64,000 nt of DNA. It comes from Paractinoplanes rishiriensis. GTDB taxonomy: Bacteria > Actinomycetota > Actinomycetes > Mycobacteriales > Micromonosporaceae. The DNA is taken from assembly GCF_016862375.1 (NCBI RefSeq), contig NZ_BOMV01000015.1:18762-82761 (forward strand), in the 5' to 3' direction. The notes under the pieces were generated by a model that saw nothing but the letters and a program-made list of their open reading frames with translations, searched no databases and had not been told where the DNA came from. A program made the translations under genes and the position numbers. This document shows, piece after piece, positions 63,987 to 64,000 of this stretch; within the stretch, counting starts at the first letter, position 1, and each line of letters starts with the position of its first letter.

Positions 63987-64000
63987 CTGTGGTTCCTCAA

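Overview
The window is very GC-rich, has long coding runs on both strands and frequent GTG starts. It carries secreted cellulose- and arabinan-active enzymes with Pro/Thr linkers, GGDEF proteins, LuxR and MmyB-type regulators and a CebR-type operator. All of this fits a soil actinobacterium of the Actinoplanes/Micromonospora type; the genus is inferred from gene style, not proven. No rRNA, tRNA, insertion sequence, prophage or CRISPR array was recognised.

Layout. 1-9.7 kb: the end of a class-III aminotransferase, a PhyH-type dioxygenase, an exported sugar isomerase coupled to a secreted sugar dehydrogenase with a PKD domain, an MmyB-like regulator, a phosphate (Pit) transporter behind a possible PHO box, a small membrane protein and an MMPL exporter. 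9.8-14.9 kb: a GGDEF protein, a secreted HNH nuclease fused to a P-domain, and a GGDEF-EAL protein whose EAL half has lost its catalytic residues. 15.0-30.1 kb: a 4342-residue Tc-toxin A-like protein with about 30 hemopexin-like repeats, followed by a putative HExxH metalloprotein and a small acidic protein; no TcB or TcC gene is present. 30.1-33.4 kb: a CebR box, a GH5 cellulase and a chemotaxis receptor. 33.4-44.2 kb: a small biosynthetic locus built on the griI/griH pair for 3-amino-4-hydroxybenzoate, with an adenylate-forming ligase, two flavin monooxygenases, two LuxR-type regulators and an unrecognised protein. 60.3-64.0 kb: a Crp/Fnr regulator, a LacI regulator and a GH127 arabinofuranosidase.

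44.2-60.1 kb is the most unusual part. Ten minus-strand genes, most of them overlapping or nearly touching, encode in transcription order: a nucleotidyl-cyclase-like protein, a probably helical 703-residue protein, an SPFH-like protein, a small membrane protein, a von Willebrand A membrane protein, a tubulin-like protein, a four-helix membrane protein, a pseudokinase, a zinc-ribbon GTPase and a membrane-anchored GTPase-associated protein. The first two proteins share a motif of the form VVGxxx(Q/N)IGxIIGRD. It sits at the extreme C-terminus of the cyclase-like protein and near the N-terminus of its neighbour, and resembles the RHIM-like amyloid signalling motifs that pair bacterial effectors with sensors. 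A cyclic-nucleotide-binding (Crp-type) regulator is transcribed divergently from the cyclase-like gene. I read this as a candidate membrane-associated signalling or conflict system; its function is inference.
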